In this document: positions 16,449 through 25,371 of the stretch, piece after piece
Position numbering within the stretch: the first letter of the stretch is position 1
Layout: every line of letters begins with the position of its first letter
Source: Microbacterium sp. 1S1
Lineage (GTDB): Bacteria; Actinomycetota; Actinomycetes; Actinomycetales; Microbacteriaceae
Assembly (NCBI RefSeq): GCF_008271365.1
Contig: NZ_CP043430.1
Coordinates: forward strand, 2,418,001-2,482,000
Length of the DNA: 64,000 nt
Direction: 5' to 3'
Translations under genes and position numbers: made by a program
Notes under the pieces: model-generated
Seen by the model: the letters and a program-made list of their open reading frames with translations, nothing else
Told to the model about the DNA's origin: nothing
The model's database searches: none

Positions 16449-17444
16449 ATGCCCTCCCGACCCGCCTCCGACGATCCGCTCCTGGGAGATCTCTCGGAGG
16501 GTCGCATCCTCCGCGCCATCCTCCAGAGGACCCCGCCCGGCGCGCACACGCTTCTCGGCCCGGGTGACGACGCCGCGGTCGTCGCGGCCCCGTCGGGCTC
16601 CGTGGTCGCCACGACGGACACGCTCGTCCACGGACCTGACTTCCGACTCGCCTGGACCAGCGGCTACGACCTGGGCTGGAAGGCCGCGGCCGTGAACCTC
16701 GCCGACATCGCGGCGATGGGCGCGCGTCCCACGGCGCTGCTGGTGGCGCTGGCCGTGCCGCGAGACCTCCGGTTGTCGTTCGTGGAGACCCTGGCGGATG
16801 GCTTCCGTGCCGCCTGTGCGTCGCTGGCTCCCGGCTGCGCGGTCGTGGGCGGTGACCTCACGGTGTCCGATGTGCTCACGGTCGCCGTGACGGCTCTGGG
16901 CGATCTCGATGGCCGTCCGCCGGTGACGAGGGCGGGAGCGCGGCCTGGCGATGTCATCGCCGTGGCGGGGGAGCTGGGTCATGCCGCGCACGGACTGGCG
17001 GTGCTGTTCGGGCGCTTCCGGGACGGCGAAACTCCGGTGCCGGTCGATGCCGGTGCCCTCGGACCGGGGGAGAGCGCCGCAGTGGCGGCACAGCTGCGGC
17101 CGTCGCCGCCCATCGGTCTCGGCGTCGTCGCCGCCGCTGCCGGAGCGACCGCGATGATGGACGTCTCGGACGGCCTCGCACTCGACGCGCGCCGTCTCGC
17201 AGAGGCCTCCGGTGTCACTCTCGCGCTGGATGGTGCAGCGCTCGGCGGGGCACCGCAGCGGGCACTCGCGGGCGGCGAGGACCACGCTCTGCTCGCGACC
17301 TTCCCGGACGGCGTGCTCCCGCCGGGATTCCGCGCGATCGGCGTCGTGCGCTCCCGCGGCGAGGAGGACCTGCTCTGCGACGACCGTCCGGTGGACGTCA
17401 GCGGCTGGGACCCCTACCGGGACTGGGACTCCGTCTCCGGCTGA
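16449..17444 (+). CDS. thiL: Thiamine-monophosphate kinase
   Basis: 331 residues. It phosphorylates thiamine monophosphate to the active diphosphate. Motifs include GPGDDAAVV near residue 37, TDTLVHGPDF, the ADIAAMGARPTALLV helix, GGDLT near residue 137, and MMDVSDGLALD, all of the PurM-like fold. The ATG appears leaderless (TACCTT 7 bases upstream). Its 3' end overlaps the convergent rsmD by 31 bases. Confidence 0.95.
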   Translation: MPSRPASDDPLLGDLSEGRILRAILQRTPPGAHTLLGPGDDAAVVAAPSGSVVATTDTLVHGPDFRLAWTSGYDLGWKAAAVNLADIAAMGARPTALLVALAVPRDLRLSFVETLADGFRAACASLAPGCAVVGGDLTVSDVLTVAVTALGDLDGRPPVTRAGARPGDVIAVAGELGHAAHGLAVLFGRFRDGETPVPVDAGALGPGESAAVAAQLRPSPPIGLGVVAAAAGATAMMDVSDGLALDARRLAEASGVTLALDGAALGGAPQRALAGGEDHALLATFPDGVLPPGFRAIGVVRSRGEEDLLCDDRPVDVSGWDPYRDWDSVSG

Positions 17445-18028
17445 ACGTCCGCGACAGCGGCGTCCTCGTGGTCCGGTTCCGCCCACCAAAGGGTGGTGTC
17501 GCCGTAGGTCTTCTCCCGGAACGCCCGGAGCCCGGCCGCGGCGAAGTCGGGGGCGGCCGAGCGTCGGGCGCGCTCGACGACCACGACCGCGTCGTCGCCG
17601 AGCAGGGGAGAGAGGGCGGCGAGGTCGCCGTTCATCGCCTCGTCGTCGAGGTCGTACGGCGGATCCGTGAACACGAGGTCGTACGGCCCGGACGCCCGGC
17701 CGAGGAACGCCCGGACGGTCGCCTCCTGCACCCGCGCGGGGGCTGCGCCGGACGCTTTGGCCACGGCCGCCACGTTGCGTCGCACGACGGCGGCCGCCTG
17801 CCGACCGCGTTCGACGAGGTCCGCACTGCGGGCACCACGACTCAGCGCCTCGAGCCCGAGCGCGCCCGAGCCGGCGTAGAGGTCGAGCACCCGGGCGTCT
17901 GCGATCGCATTGAGCGATTCGAGGGTGCCGAAGAGCGACTCGCGCACGCGGTCACTCGTCGGTCGGGTCCCCGCGCCAGGGAAGTCGAGCCGGGTGCCGC
18001 GTGCCGTTCCGGCGATGATCCTCGTCAC
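17414..18028 (-). CDS. rsmD: 16S rRNA (guanine(966)-N(2))-methyltransferase
   Basis: 204 residues; methylates G966 of 16S rRNA using SAM. The N-terminal MTRIIAGTARGTRLDFP pattern, the SAM-binding LDLYAGSGALGLEALSRGA, and the catalytic NPPY-type motif FTDPPYDLDD are present. GTG 18028 is chosen because homology starts there and TATCGT lies 6 bases upstream, fitting a leaderless message. The open frame extends far upstream antisense to recG and is not coding there. It overlaps thiL tail to tail by 31 bases. Confidence 0.94.
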   Translation of the reverse strand: MTRIIAGTARGTRLDFPGAGTRPTSDRVRESLFGTLESLNAIADARVLDLYAGSGALGLEALSRGARSADLVERGRQAAAVVRRNVAAVAKASGAAPARVQEATVRAFLGRASGPYDLVFTDPPYDLDDEAMNGDLAALSPLLGDDAVVVVERARRSAAPDFAAAGLRAFREKTYGDTTLWWAEPDHEDAAVADVQPETESQSR

Positions 18029-18034
18029 CCGTTC

Positions 18035-18082
18035 ACGATACGACAGGCCGCGGGCGGTCGTGTCCGTGCGGGTCCCTAGACT
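18035..18082. promoter_or_regulatory. Divergent leaderless promoters of rsmD and recG
   Basis: Minus-strand TATCGT (18040-18035) is 6 bases before the rsmD GTG. Plus-strand TAGACT (18077-18082) is 6 bases before the recG ATG. Neither gene has a Shine-Dalgarno sequence, consistent with leaderless starts. Confidence 0.5.
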
Positions 18083-18088
18083 CGGAGC

Positions 18089-20263
18089 ATGTCGCTCACG
18101 CTCGAATCCTCGCTGGAGGAGGCCCTCGGTGCGGCGTCGGCCAAGACGCTCGACCGCGCCTTCGGCATGAAGACCGTCGGCGACCTGCTCGCGCACTATC
18201 CGCGCCGGTATGCCGATCCGGGGGAGCTCACCCCCATCCGCGATCTCCCCATCGGCGAGACCGTGACCATCGTGGCCGAGGTCCTGTCGTCGAGCTACCG
18301 CCGCATGCGAAATCGACCCGGCGCCATGGTCGATGTCGTGATCGGAGACGGCGTCGGTCGCATGTCGCTCACGTTCTTCGCCAAGAACGTCGGGGCGGCG
18401 GAGTGGCGTTCCAAGGATCTGGCGGTCGGCCGCCGCGGTGTCTTCTCCGGCAAGGTCGGCGAGTTCAACGGGATGACGCAGTTCGCCCATCCGGAGTACG
18501 AGCTGTTCGATGACGAGGATGCCGCGCGACGGCGCGCCGATGCCAGGGCGGCCGTTCCGATCCCGATCTACCCGGCGACTTCCGCGATCCAGACCTGGCA
18601 GATCGCCCGGCTCGTCGGGCGAGTGCTCGACGACCTCCCTTCCGTCCCGGACCCGCTGACCGCGGAGATCCGCGCGCGCGAGGAGCTCCTGGCGGCACGG
18701 GAGGCGCTGGAGGCGATCCACCGTCCCCGTTCCCGCAACGACATCGACCCCGCGGTGCGCACCCTGCGGATGCACGAGGCGCTGACCCTGCAGACCGCTC
18801 TGCTGCAGCAGCGGGATGCGGTGCGGGCACTGGCGGCCACTTCACGACCCGCGTCCCCGGGCGGGCTCCTGGAGCGCTTCGACGCCGCCCTGCCCTATAC
18901 GCTCACCCCGGACCAGCAGGCCGTCGGCGCACAGATCGCGGACGACCTCGTCGGCTCCTGGCCGATGAACCGACTCGTGCAGGGTGAGGTGGGTTCGGGG
19001 AAGACTCTCGTCGCGCTGCGGGCCATGCTGCAGGTCGCGGAGAGCGGGGGACAGGCAGCCCTGATCGCCCCGACCGAGGTTCTCGCGGGGCAGCACCTCC
19101 GCTCGATCACCAAGATGCTCGGCCCCGAGCTCGCCCCGCTGTTGATGCCGACGCTGCTCACCGGGCAGATGCCGGCGGCCGATCGCCGCAAGGCCGCGTT
19201 GCGCGTCGCGTCGGGGCAGGCGCTGATCGTGGTCGGCACCCACGCGCTCCTCGGGGAGAAGACGACCTTCGCCGATCTCGGTCTGGTCGTGGTCGACGAG
19301 CAGCACCGGTTCGGCGTCGAGCAGCGCGAGGCCCTCCGCGCGAAGGGATCAAGCCCGCACGCACTCGTCCTCACGGCGACGCCCATCCCGCGGACGGTCG
19401 CGATGACGGTCTTCGGAGACCTCGACACCTCGGTCATCCGCACGATGCCCGCCGGTCGCGCCGGCATCGAGTCCTACGTCGCGCCCTTGGCGGAGCACCC
19501 CGGCTGGTTCAACCGCGTGTGGGAACGAGCGGCGGAGGAGATCGCGCAGGGCCGCCAGGTGTTCGCGGTGTGCGCGGCGATCGACACCGCGGCGAAGACG
19601 GCCGAGGCGGGGGAGCAAGCGTTGCTCGCCCCCGAGGGCGGCAAAGGACCGCGGTGGGGAGTCGTCCAGCTCGACGAGGCGCTCGCCACACATCCGACCC
19701 TCGGCGGGCTCCGGCGGGCGGTGCTCCACGGCAAAATGCCGTCCGAGGAGAAGGACGCCGTCATGCAGGCCTTCGCGCGGGGGGAGATCGACCTCCTGCT
19801 CGCGACGACGGTGATCGAGGTGGGCGTGGACGTCCCCAACGCCTCGACGATGATCGTGCTCGACGCCGACCGCTTCGGAGTGTCCCAGCTGCATCAGCTT
19901 CGCGGTCGGGTGGGCCGAGGCGGTGTCCCTGGACTATGCCTGCTGGTCACCGAGGCCGAGGCCGGATCGGTGTCCCGCGAGCGCGTCGATGCCGTCGCCG
20001 CGACACTCGACGGCTTCGCGCTGGCCGAGGTCGACCTCGAACTCCGTGGCGAAGGGGACGTGCTCGGCGCGGCACAGGCCGGGGTGCGGTCGTCCCTCAA
20101 GCTGCTGCGTGTCGTCAAGGACGCGGGCCTCATCACCCGGGCTCGCGAGCTCGCCGAGGACATCCTGTCCACCGACCCCGACCTGGCGGCGCATCCCGGG
20201 CTCCGGGAGGCCATCGGCCGGCGCGTCACAGACGAGGACCGCGCGGCCCTCGCGAAGAACTGA
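18089..20263 (+). CDS. recG: ATP-dependent DNA helicase RecG
   Basis: 724 residues. It remodels stalled replication forks and branch-migrates Holliday junctions. An N-terminal OB-fold wedge domain occupies about residues 1-200. The Walker A motif GEVGSGKTL is near residue 301, the DEQH box near 404, motif [12 protein letters not shown] near 428, and motif [15 protein letters not shown] near 600. The C-terminal [16 protein letters not shown] element is intact. The ATG is leaderless-like. It is followed by coaD with its own leaderless promoter. Confidence 0.96.
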   Translation: MSLTLESSLEEALGAASAKTLDRAFGMKTVGDLLAHYPRRYADPGELTPIRDLPIGETVTIVAEVLSSSYRRMRNRPGAMVDVVIGDGVGRMSLTFFAKNVGAAEWRSKDLAVGRRGVFSGKVGEFNGMTQFAHPEYELFDDEDAARRRADARAAVPIPIYPATSAIQTWQIARLVGRVLDDLPSVPDPLTAEIRAREELLAAREALEAIHRPRSRNDIDPAVRTLRMHEALTLQTALLQQRDAVRALAATSRPASPGGLLERFDAALPYTLTPDQQAVGAQIADDLVGSWPMNRLVQGEVGSGKTLVALRAMLQVAESGGQAALIAPTEVLAGQHLRSITKMLGPELAPLLMPTLLTGQMPAADRRKAALRVASGQALIVVGTHALLGEKTTFADLGLVVVDEQHRFGVEQREALRAKGSSPHALVLTATPIPRTVAMTVFGDLDTSVIRTMPAGRAGIESYVAPLAEHPGWFNRVWERAAEEIAQGRQVFAVCAAIDTAAKTAEAGEQALLAPEGGKGPRWGVVQLDEALATHPTLGGLRRAVLHGKMPSEEKDAVMQAFARGEIDLLLATTVIEVGVDVPNASTMIVLDADRFGVSQLHQLRGRVGRGGVPGLCLLVTEAEAGSVSRERVDAVAATLDGFALAEVDLELRGEGDVLGAAQAGVRSSLKLLRVVKDAGLITRARELAEDILSTDPDLAAHPGLREAIGRRVTDEDRAALAKN

Positions 20264-20281
20264 CCGCCTTTCCCGGTGCCC

Positions 20282-20287
20282 TAGGCT
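20282..20287 (+). promoter_or_regulatory. -10 box of coaD
   Basis: TAGGCT is 7 bases before the coaD ATG. No ribosome site is present, so the transcript is probably leaderless. Confidence 0.45.
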
Positions 20288-20294
20288 GGATTCC

Positions 20295-20792
20295 ATGAGC
20301 AGCCGGATCGCCGTCGTCCCGGGTTCCTTCGATCCGCCGACCCTGGGTCACCTCGACGTGATCCGGCGCGCGGCGGCCCTGTACGACGAGTTGCACGTGC
20401 TCGTCGTACACAACCCCGGCAAAGAGGCGATGCTGCCGATCGCGCAGCGACTCGCCCTTCTGGAGCGGTCGATCGCCGAGGACGGCATGGCGGGAAACAT
20501 CATCATCGGGTCGTGGAGCATGGGACTTCTCGTCGACTACGCGCGCGATGTGAACGCCGGCGTGCTCGTGAAGGGGATCCGCTCGCAGGTCGACGTGGCC
20601 TACGAGTCGCCGATGGCGATCGTCAACCGGCACCTCGCCGACATCGAGACGGTGTTCCTGCTCCCGGACCCGGCGCACGCGATGGTCTCGAGCTCGCTCG
20701 TGCGTCAGGTCGCGGGCCTCGGCGGGGATGTCTCGCCGTTCGTGCCGCCGGCCGTCGCCTCCTTCCTCGACACCGGCGCCCGCGGGATCTGA
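20295..20792 (+). CDS. coaD: Pantetheine-phosphate adenylyltransferase
   Basis: 165 residues; converts 4'-phosphopantetheine and ATP to dephospho-CoA. The nucleotidyltransferase motif [11 protein letters not shown] is near residue 8 (T-x-G-H form), and the C-terminal SSSLVRQVA corresponds to the ISSTxVR motif. Size is typical (about 160). It starts 31 bases after recG and has a separate leaderless-type promoter. It heads the common block coaD-DUF177-rpmF-rnc-mutM. Confidence 0.96.
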   Translation: MSSRIAVVPGSFDPPTLGHLDVIRRAAALYDELHVLVVHNPGKEAMLPIAQRLALLERSIAEDGMAGNIIIGSWSMGLLVDYARDVNAGVLVKGIRSQVDVAYESPMAIVNRHLADIETVFLLPDPAHAMVSSSLVRQVAGLGGDVSPFVPPAVASFLDTGARGI

Positions 20793-20841
20793 TCGCCTCC
20801 CGTTCCCGCACTCTCCCGGCCCTCCTCGCCGAGGACCCGGG

Positions 20842-20847
20842 TAGCAT
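20842..20847 (+). promoter_or_regulatory. -10 box of the DUF177-rpmF-rnc-mutM unit
   Basis: TAGCAT is 6 bases before the GTG start of the DUF177 gene, the same spacing as other leaderless genes in this window. Confidence 0.5.
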
Positions 20848-20853
20848 GGCGGG

Positions 20854-21414
20854 GTGCGTTCCCGACTCAACAGCCCCTTCGTTCTCCCGGTCCGTGACAT
20901 CGTCCGGCGCCCGGGGGAGATGCGCGAGCACTCCTTCTCCGTGCCCCTGACGGAGCAGTGGGGGGAGGGGATCGTCTCCTTCGAGGCGGGCTCGGAACTC
21001 GATCTCGACGTGCGGCTGGAGTCCGTCCACGAGGGCATCCTCGTCACCGGAGAGGCGGAGGGTGAGTATGTCGGCGTGTGCGGTCGATGCCTCACCGACA
21101 TCGCTCGGCCCGTCGAAGTCGAGTTCCAGGAGCTTTTCGCGTATCCTGGTGAGGAAGAAACTGACTTCGAGGTTCAAGACGACCACGTGGATCTTGAAAC
21201 TCTCGTCAGGGATGCGGCCGTACTGGCCCTTCCTTTTCAGCCGGTGTGTCAGCCGGATTGCCTCGGGCTCGACCCGGTCACAGGCGAGAGGCTGACCGAG
21301 AGCACCGGAACGGAGCAGGCCGCTCCCATCGATCCTCGGTGGAGCGCGCTCCAGCAGATCACAGACCAGGACGGCACGGCAGAACGCGGTGCCGCCGAGA
21401 AAGAAGAGAGCTAG
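20854..21414 (+). CDS. YceD-family DUF177 protein, probable 23S rRNA accumulation factor
   Basis: 186 residues. A beta-rich DUF177 domain carries the Cys pairs CGRC (near 70) and CQPDC (near 130), a zinc-binding-like arrangement seen in actinobacterial members. It is followed by an acidic tail. The family, linked to rpmF in most bacteria, affects 23S rRNA levels in E. coli and plants. GTG 20854 is leaderless-like. The stop lies 2 bases before the L32 start, so the pair is probably co-transcribed. Confidence 0.9.
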   Translation: MRSRLNSPFVLPVRDIVRRPGEMREHSFSVPLTEQWGEGIVSFEAGSELDLDVRLESVHEGILVTGEAEGEYVGVCGRCLTDIARPVEVEFQELFAYPGEEETDFEVQDDHVDLETLVRDAAVLALPFQPVCQPDCLGLDPVTGERLTESTGTEQAAPIDPRWSALQQITDQDGTAERGAAEKEES

Positions 21415-21416
21415 TC

Positions 21417-21626
21417 ATGGCTGGTAACCCCCCGAAGCGCAAGGTCTCCCGTTCGAACACCCGCTCGCGCCGCGCGCAGTGGAAGGCGGAGGCCCCCGCG
21501 CTCGTCAAGACCATCGAGAACGGCAAGGTCGTCTACAGCCGTCCGCACCAGGCGAAGGTCGTCACCGACTCGCAGGGCACCGAGCTCTTCCTCGAGTACA
21601 AGGGCCGCAAGGTCGCCGACGTCTGA
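21417..21626 (+). CDS. rpmF: 50S ribosomal protein L32
   Basis: 69 residues of the zinc-free L32 type: the N-terminal [21 protein letters not shown] is diagnostic and no CxxC pairs are present. It binds 23S rRNA. The ATG at 21417 has AAGAGAG upstream, inside the 3' end of DUF177. The C-terminus [11 protein letters not shown] is complete. A zinc-containing paralogue, common under Zn sufficiency in actinobacteria, would have to lie elsewhere. Confidence 0.95.
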   Translation: MAGNPPKRKVSRSNTRSRRAQWKAEAPALVKTIENGKVVYSRPHQAKVVTDSQGTELFLEYKGRKVADV

Positions 21627-21636
21627 GTCGCGTACC

Positions 21637-22329
21637 GTGACGGAGGTCCCCGGGGGGACGAGACCTCTCCCAGACAAGCTCCGCGTCGACATCGACGCGG
21701 AGCTTCTGGAGTTGGCCCTCACCCATCGCTCCTACGCGTACGAACACGGCGGTATCCCGCACAACGAGCGTCTCGAGTTCCTGGGCGACTCGGTGCTGGG
21801 CCAGGCCGTGACGGTCATGCTCTTCACACGGCATCCCGAGCTCGACGAGGGGGAGCTGGCGAAGCGGCGCGCGAGCGTCGTGTCGACGGTCGCCCTGGCC
21901 GAGGTCGCTCGTGGCATCGACCTGGGCAGCCATCTGCTGCTCGGGCGCGGTGAGGAGCAGACCGGCGGTCGCGACAAGGACTCGATCCTCGCGGACACGA
22001 TGGAGGCCGTCATCGGGGCCACCTATCTGTCCGCAGGCCCCGAGGCCGCGACGAGCCTCGTACTACGCCTGACCGAGCCACTGCTCGCCGACCCCGAGCG
22101 GTACGGCGCGGCGATGGATCCGAAGACGAGCCTGCAGGAACTCGCTGCGCGCCTCGGCGCGACGCCGCCACAGTACTCCGTCGAGGCGAGCGGACCCGAT
22201 CATGACCGGCGCTTCACGGCGACCGTGGCCGTGGGCGACGTCCGCATGACCGGTGCCGGCAGCAGCAAGAAGACGGCGGAGATGGCCGCTGCCCTGAGTG
22301 CCTGGCGCACGCTCAGCGAGCGTGCCTGA
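21637..22329 (+). CDS. rnc: Ribonuclease III
   Basis: 230 residues; cleaves double-stranded RNA during rRNA and mRNA processing. The signature [12 protein letters not shown] is near residue 44 and the second acidic site, [15 protein letters not shown], near 110. A C-terminal double-stranded RNA-binding domain spans about 150-228 ([14 protein letters not shown]). GTG 21637 follows rpmF by 10 bases. The stop overlaps the mutM start by 8 bases. Confidence 0.96.
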   Translation: MTEVPGGTRPLPDKLRVDIDAELLELALTHRSYAYEHGGIPHNERLEFLGDSVLGQAVTVMLFTRHPELDEGELAKRRASVVSTVALAEVARGIDLGSHLLLGRGEEQTGGRDKDSILADTMEAVIGATYLSAGPEAATSLVLRLTEPLLADPERYGAAMDPKTSLQELAARLGATPPQYSVEASGPDHDRRFTATVAVGDVRMTGAGSSKKTAEMAAALSAWRTLSERA

Positions 22330-23185
22330 GCTTCCCGAGGTCGAGGTCGTCCGCTCCGGCCTCGCACCGGCGGCCGTGGATGCGGTCATCACGGGCGTCA
22401 GCGTCTTCGACGAGCGCGCCCTCACCCGACACACCGCCGGTGCTGCCGACTTCGTCCAGCGACTGGAGGGTCGCCGCTTCACCGCGGCGGCGCGGCGCGG
22501 CAAGTTCCTCTGGCTCCCCGTGGACGATGGCGACTCCGCTCTGATCGCCCACCTCGGCATGAGCGGGCAGATGCTGCTTCGCGCACCCGACGCCCCGACC
22601 GAGCGGCACGAGCGCGTCCGCCTCGGCATCGAGCACCCGCGGCATGGCGAGCTGGCCATCGTCTTCGCGGACCAGCGCACGTTCGGATCGCTCGCCGTCG
22701 ACGCTCTCATCGCCGACGGCCCCTCCCGTATCCCGACGCAGGTCGCGCACATCGCACGCGACCCGCTCGACCCGTTCTTCGACGACCGGGTCTTCCGGGC
22801 CGCTCTCGCCCGGCGGCACAGCGCGATCAAGCGGGTGCTGCTGGACCAGGGTGTCGTGAGCGGCATCGGCAACATCTACGCCGACGAGTCGCTGTGGGCG
22901 GCCCGCATCCATCCGGAGACACCGGCCGACGCTCTGCCGACCCGCGCCGTGAATCGCCTGCTCGCGGAAGTGCGATCGGTCCTGCAGAAGGCTCTCGCCG
23001 AGGGCGGCACGAGCTTCGACGCCCAGTACGTCAACGTCAACGGGCAGGCCGGGTACTTCGCGCACTCGCTGAACGCCTACGGTCGTGGCGGCAAGCCCTG
23101 CCCCCGCTGCGGGACCCCGATCACCCGTGCGGCGTTCATGAACCGCTCGTCGCACTTCTGCCCGCGCTGTCAGCGGAGGCGCTGA
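22322..23185 (+). CDS. mutM: Formamidopyrimidine-DNA glycosylase (Fpg)
   Basis: 287 residues; removes 8-oxoguanine and nicks abasic sites. After Met removal the catalytic proline and glutamate are exposed in the canonical PELPEVE start. The helix-two-turn-helix ([12 protein letters not shown]) and the C-terminal zinc finger (CPRCGTPI...CPRCQ) are intact. GTG 22322 is chosen because it gives the invariant MPELPEVE; it overlaps rnc by 8 bases. It closes the rpmF-rnc-mutM unit. Confidence 0.97.
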   Translation: MPELPEVEVVRSGLAPAAVDAVITGVSVFDERALTRHTAGAADFVQRLEGRRFTAAARRGKFLWLPVDDGDSALIAHLGMSGQMLLRAPDAPTERHERVRLGIEHPRHGELAIVFADQRTFGSLAVDALIADGPSRIPTQVAHIARDPLDPFFDDRVFRAALARRHSAIKRVLLDQGVVSGIGNIYADESLWAARIHPETPADALPTRAVNRLLAEVRSVLQKALAEGGTSFDAQYVNVNGQAGYFAHSLNAYGRGGKPCPRCGTPITRAAFMNRSSHFCPRCQRRR

Positions 23186-23200
23186 TCCGGCGCAGCCGGA
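23186..23200 (+). terminator. Short hairpin directly after mutM
   Basis: TCCGGC (23186-23191), GCA loop, GCCGGA (23195-23200). It begins on the base after the stop codon. It has no T tract, so termination is uncertain. Confidence 0.35.
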
Positions 23201-23260
23201 GCAGGCGACACGTCCGCTCCGTCCGGGTGCGGTGACTGGTCCGCGAGGACATCCGGCGAG

Positions 23261-24580
23261 TCACGCCGGAGCGAACGCCCGGTCCAGCAGCGGACGCGTC
23301 GCCCAGGTGCTCGCCCACACGACGCCGATGCCGGCGGCCACGACGATCGCGATCGTCATCAACGAGAGCGGGGCGACGACGAGCGCGATCCCGACCAGGG
23401 GGAACACCAGCAGGGCGGCGCACAGCGCCGATCCCAGGGCCGTGATCAGCAGCGGCGACATGATGGCGCGACGACGAGCACGGTCGACGGTCTCGACGGG
23501 CATACCCAGGTGGTGCAGGCTGTGGTGGAGGTCGCTCTTGTCGAGGACGTCCGACGCCTGGTTCACGCCGACGGACGCGGCCACCATCAGGAACGAACCG
23601 ATGAGGGTGATGATGAGCCCGGTGCGGATGTCCTCCGCGAGCGTGATGCTGGAAGGATCGTCGCCAGCCCCGATCGTGTCCAAGAGGGCGACGCCGGTGC
23701 CCGCGAAGACGGCCATGAAGCTCGCCATCGCGATGCCGCCGACCTGACGCCAGGCGGCTTTCGGCGAGTCGAGCACGAGCCGTGCGGCCAGCAGCCGCTC
23801 CGGACGCTCTGCCCGACGGAGCTGGCGTCCCGCCGAGACCTTCAGGACCCACGGGCCGAGCAGGTTGAGAACGCTCAGCGCGAGAGCGAACATGGCGCTG
23901 ACGACGGCGATCGTCGCCACGACCCCGCCGATCATGGGGAAGACCTTGATGAGAGCGAAGGCGAGGGCGATGCCGACGACCGCGATCACGGCGCGGATCC
24001 AATGCACGTTCGTCGGGGCCGTCCGCGTACGGACGCCGAGTGGCGAGATCACGACGCGGCGCAGCCCCACGATGGCGCTTCCGGCGGCGAGCACGAGCAC
24101 GCCTGCCACGACGGCGGCGATCATCACCGGAGGAAGCACGACGGCGGGGAGGCCGAGCGGCTCGCCGCGGAAGGGAATCAGACCGATGAGCGGGCTCAGC
24201 GCCAGGTGGCCGCCCACTCCGATCACCGCACCTGCCGCGGCGACGAGCACGGATTCGACGACGGTCGCCGTCGTCACCCCGCCGGGAGTGACGCCGAGCA
24301 GCCGCAGCGTCGACAGACGCTCGTCGCGCCGTCGCGCCGACAGCCGGGCGGCGGCACCGCCGAGGGAGGTCAGGGGGACGACGAGGAGGACGAGGGCGAT
24401 GGCGGCGAGGCCCTGATAGAGGACGGCCTCCGTGTCTGTCCACGTCCAGAAGGCCTGGGCTCCGCCGATGACGGTGAGGACGAGGGCCGTGACGACACCG
24501 AAGGCGGTGATCGGCAGCGCGAGGACGCTTCGCTGTCCGGGAGCGGGGCGCAGGAGCAGACCGAGTACGGAGAGGTTCAC
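23261..24580 (-). CDS. ABC transporter permease, FtsX-like
   Basis: 439 residues, many hydrophobic segments: one near the N-terminus, a group about 60-210 and another about 280-425, forming duplicated FtsX-like halves. The start is GTG 24580 (MNLSVLGLLLRP), overlapping the stop of the ATP-binding subunit by 4 bases; upstream frame is antisense to that subunit and rejected. With its ATPase it forms a MacB/LolD-type exporter acting on lipids, peptides or drugs. No periplasmic adaptor or sensor kinase gene is next to it. Confidence 0.87.
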   Translation of the reverse strand: MNLSVLGLLLRPAPGQRSVLALPITAFGVVTALVLTVIGGAQAFWTWTDTEAVLYQGLAAIALVLLVVPLTSLGGAAARLSARRRDERLSTLRLLGVTPGGVTTATVVESVLVAAAGAVIGVGGHLALSPLIGLIPFRGEPLGLPAVVLPPVMIAAVVAGVLVLAAGSAIVGLRRVVISPLGVRTRTAPTNVHWIRAVIAVVGIALAFALIKVFPMIGGVVATIAVVSAMFALALSVLNLLGPWVLKVSAGRQLRRAERPERLLAARLVLDSPKAAWRQVGGIAMASFMAVFAGTGVALLDTIGAGDDPSSITLAEDIRTGLIITLIGSFLMVAASVGVNQASDVLDKSDLHHSLHHLGMPVETVDRARRRAIMSPLLITALGSALCAALLVFPLVGIALVVAPLSLMTIAIVVAAGIGVVWASTWATRPLLDRAFAPA

Positions 24581-25272
24581 GCGTTCACCGCCGATCCGAG
24601 GATGCGGCCGTCCCGGACCGCAACGGTGCGGGTGCACCGCGCGGCGACGTCGGCATCGTGCGTCACGACGATGAGGGTGCGGCCCTGCCCCGTCGTCGAC
24701 CACAGGAGCGCATCCATGACCTCGGCGGAGGTGTGCGAGTCCAGGGCTCCGGTCGGCTCGTCCGCGAAGACGAGGTCCGCCCCCGTCGCCTGGGCGCGCG
24801 CGATGGCCACCCGCTGGGCCTGTCCTCCCGACAGTTCGCCGATGCGCCGTTCCTCCAGGCCGCCGAGACCCAGCGCCGCGAGCCACGACGCCGCGTGGGG
24901 GAGCGCGTCCTTCTTGGCGACGCCGTTGATCATCGAGGCGAGCGCGACGTTCTCCACCGCCGTCAGCTCGGGGATCAGCAGTCCCTGCTGGAAGACGAAC
25001 CCGAAGCGCTCGCGACGCAGCCGGGATCGCGCCGCCTCACCCAGCGCCGTCACGTCGATGGCCGCGCCCGTCGAGGGGTGGAAGACCACGCGGCCGCTGT
25101 CCGGTGCGGTGATGCCCGCCAGCACATGCAGGAGCGTCGTCTTTCCCGAGCCCGATGCGCCCATGATGGCGACGGACTCGCCGCGGTGCACCGCGAGGTC
25201 GACACCGGCGAGGGCGTGGGTGACGCCGTAGGTTTTCACGAGGGCGTGGGCTTCGATCACGGGAGCGTTCAT
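24577..25272 (-). CDS. ABC transporter ATP-binding protein (LolD/MacB-type)
   Basis: 231 residues, single nucleotide-binding domain. Walker A is GASGSGKTTLLH near residue 38, the signature LSGGQAQRVAIARA near 140 and Walker B LVFADEPTGALD near 160, followed by the switch His (VTHD). It energises the FtsX-like permease translated from the overlapping next gene. It starts 99 bases after the GNAT stop, beyond a strong terminator, so it has its own promoter or depends on read-through. Confidence 0.92.
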   Translation of the reverse strand: MNAPVIEAHALVKTYGVTHALAGVDLAVHRGESVAIMGASGSGKTTLLHVLAGITAPDSGRVVFHPSTGAAIDVTALGEAARSRLRRERFGFVFQQGLLIPELTAVENVALASMINGVAKKDALPHAASWLAALGLGGLEERRIGELSGGQAQRVAIARAQATGADLVFADEPTGALDSHTSAEVMDALLWSTTGQGRTLIVVTHDADVAARCTRTVAVRDGRILGSAVNA

Positions 25273-25327
25273 GTTCCCAGCCTCGTCGTGGGCCCGTGTC
25301 CGCGTCGTCGGTCCGGCGGATGAAGCT

Positions 25328-25367
25328 GAGCGGCGGCCGTCATCCGGGAGGATGACGGCCGCCGCTC
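25328..25367 (-). terminator. Strong terminator after the double-GNAT gene
   Basis: A perfect 18-pair stem (25328-25345 with 25350-25367) closed by a GGGA tetraloop. It lies 4 bases past the minus-strand stop of the acetyltransferase. No long T tract is present, as usual for high-GC actinobacteria. Confidence 0.8.
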
Positions 25368-25371
25368 GTCG

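Noticed and set aside
15870..17489. A 539-residue minus-strand frame over thiL
   Set aside because: Antisense to thiL and out of frame with DUF3515; no domain seen.
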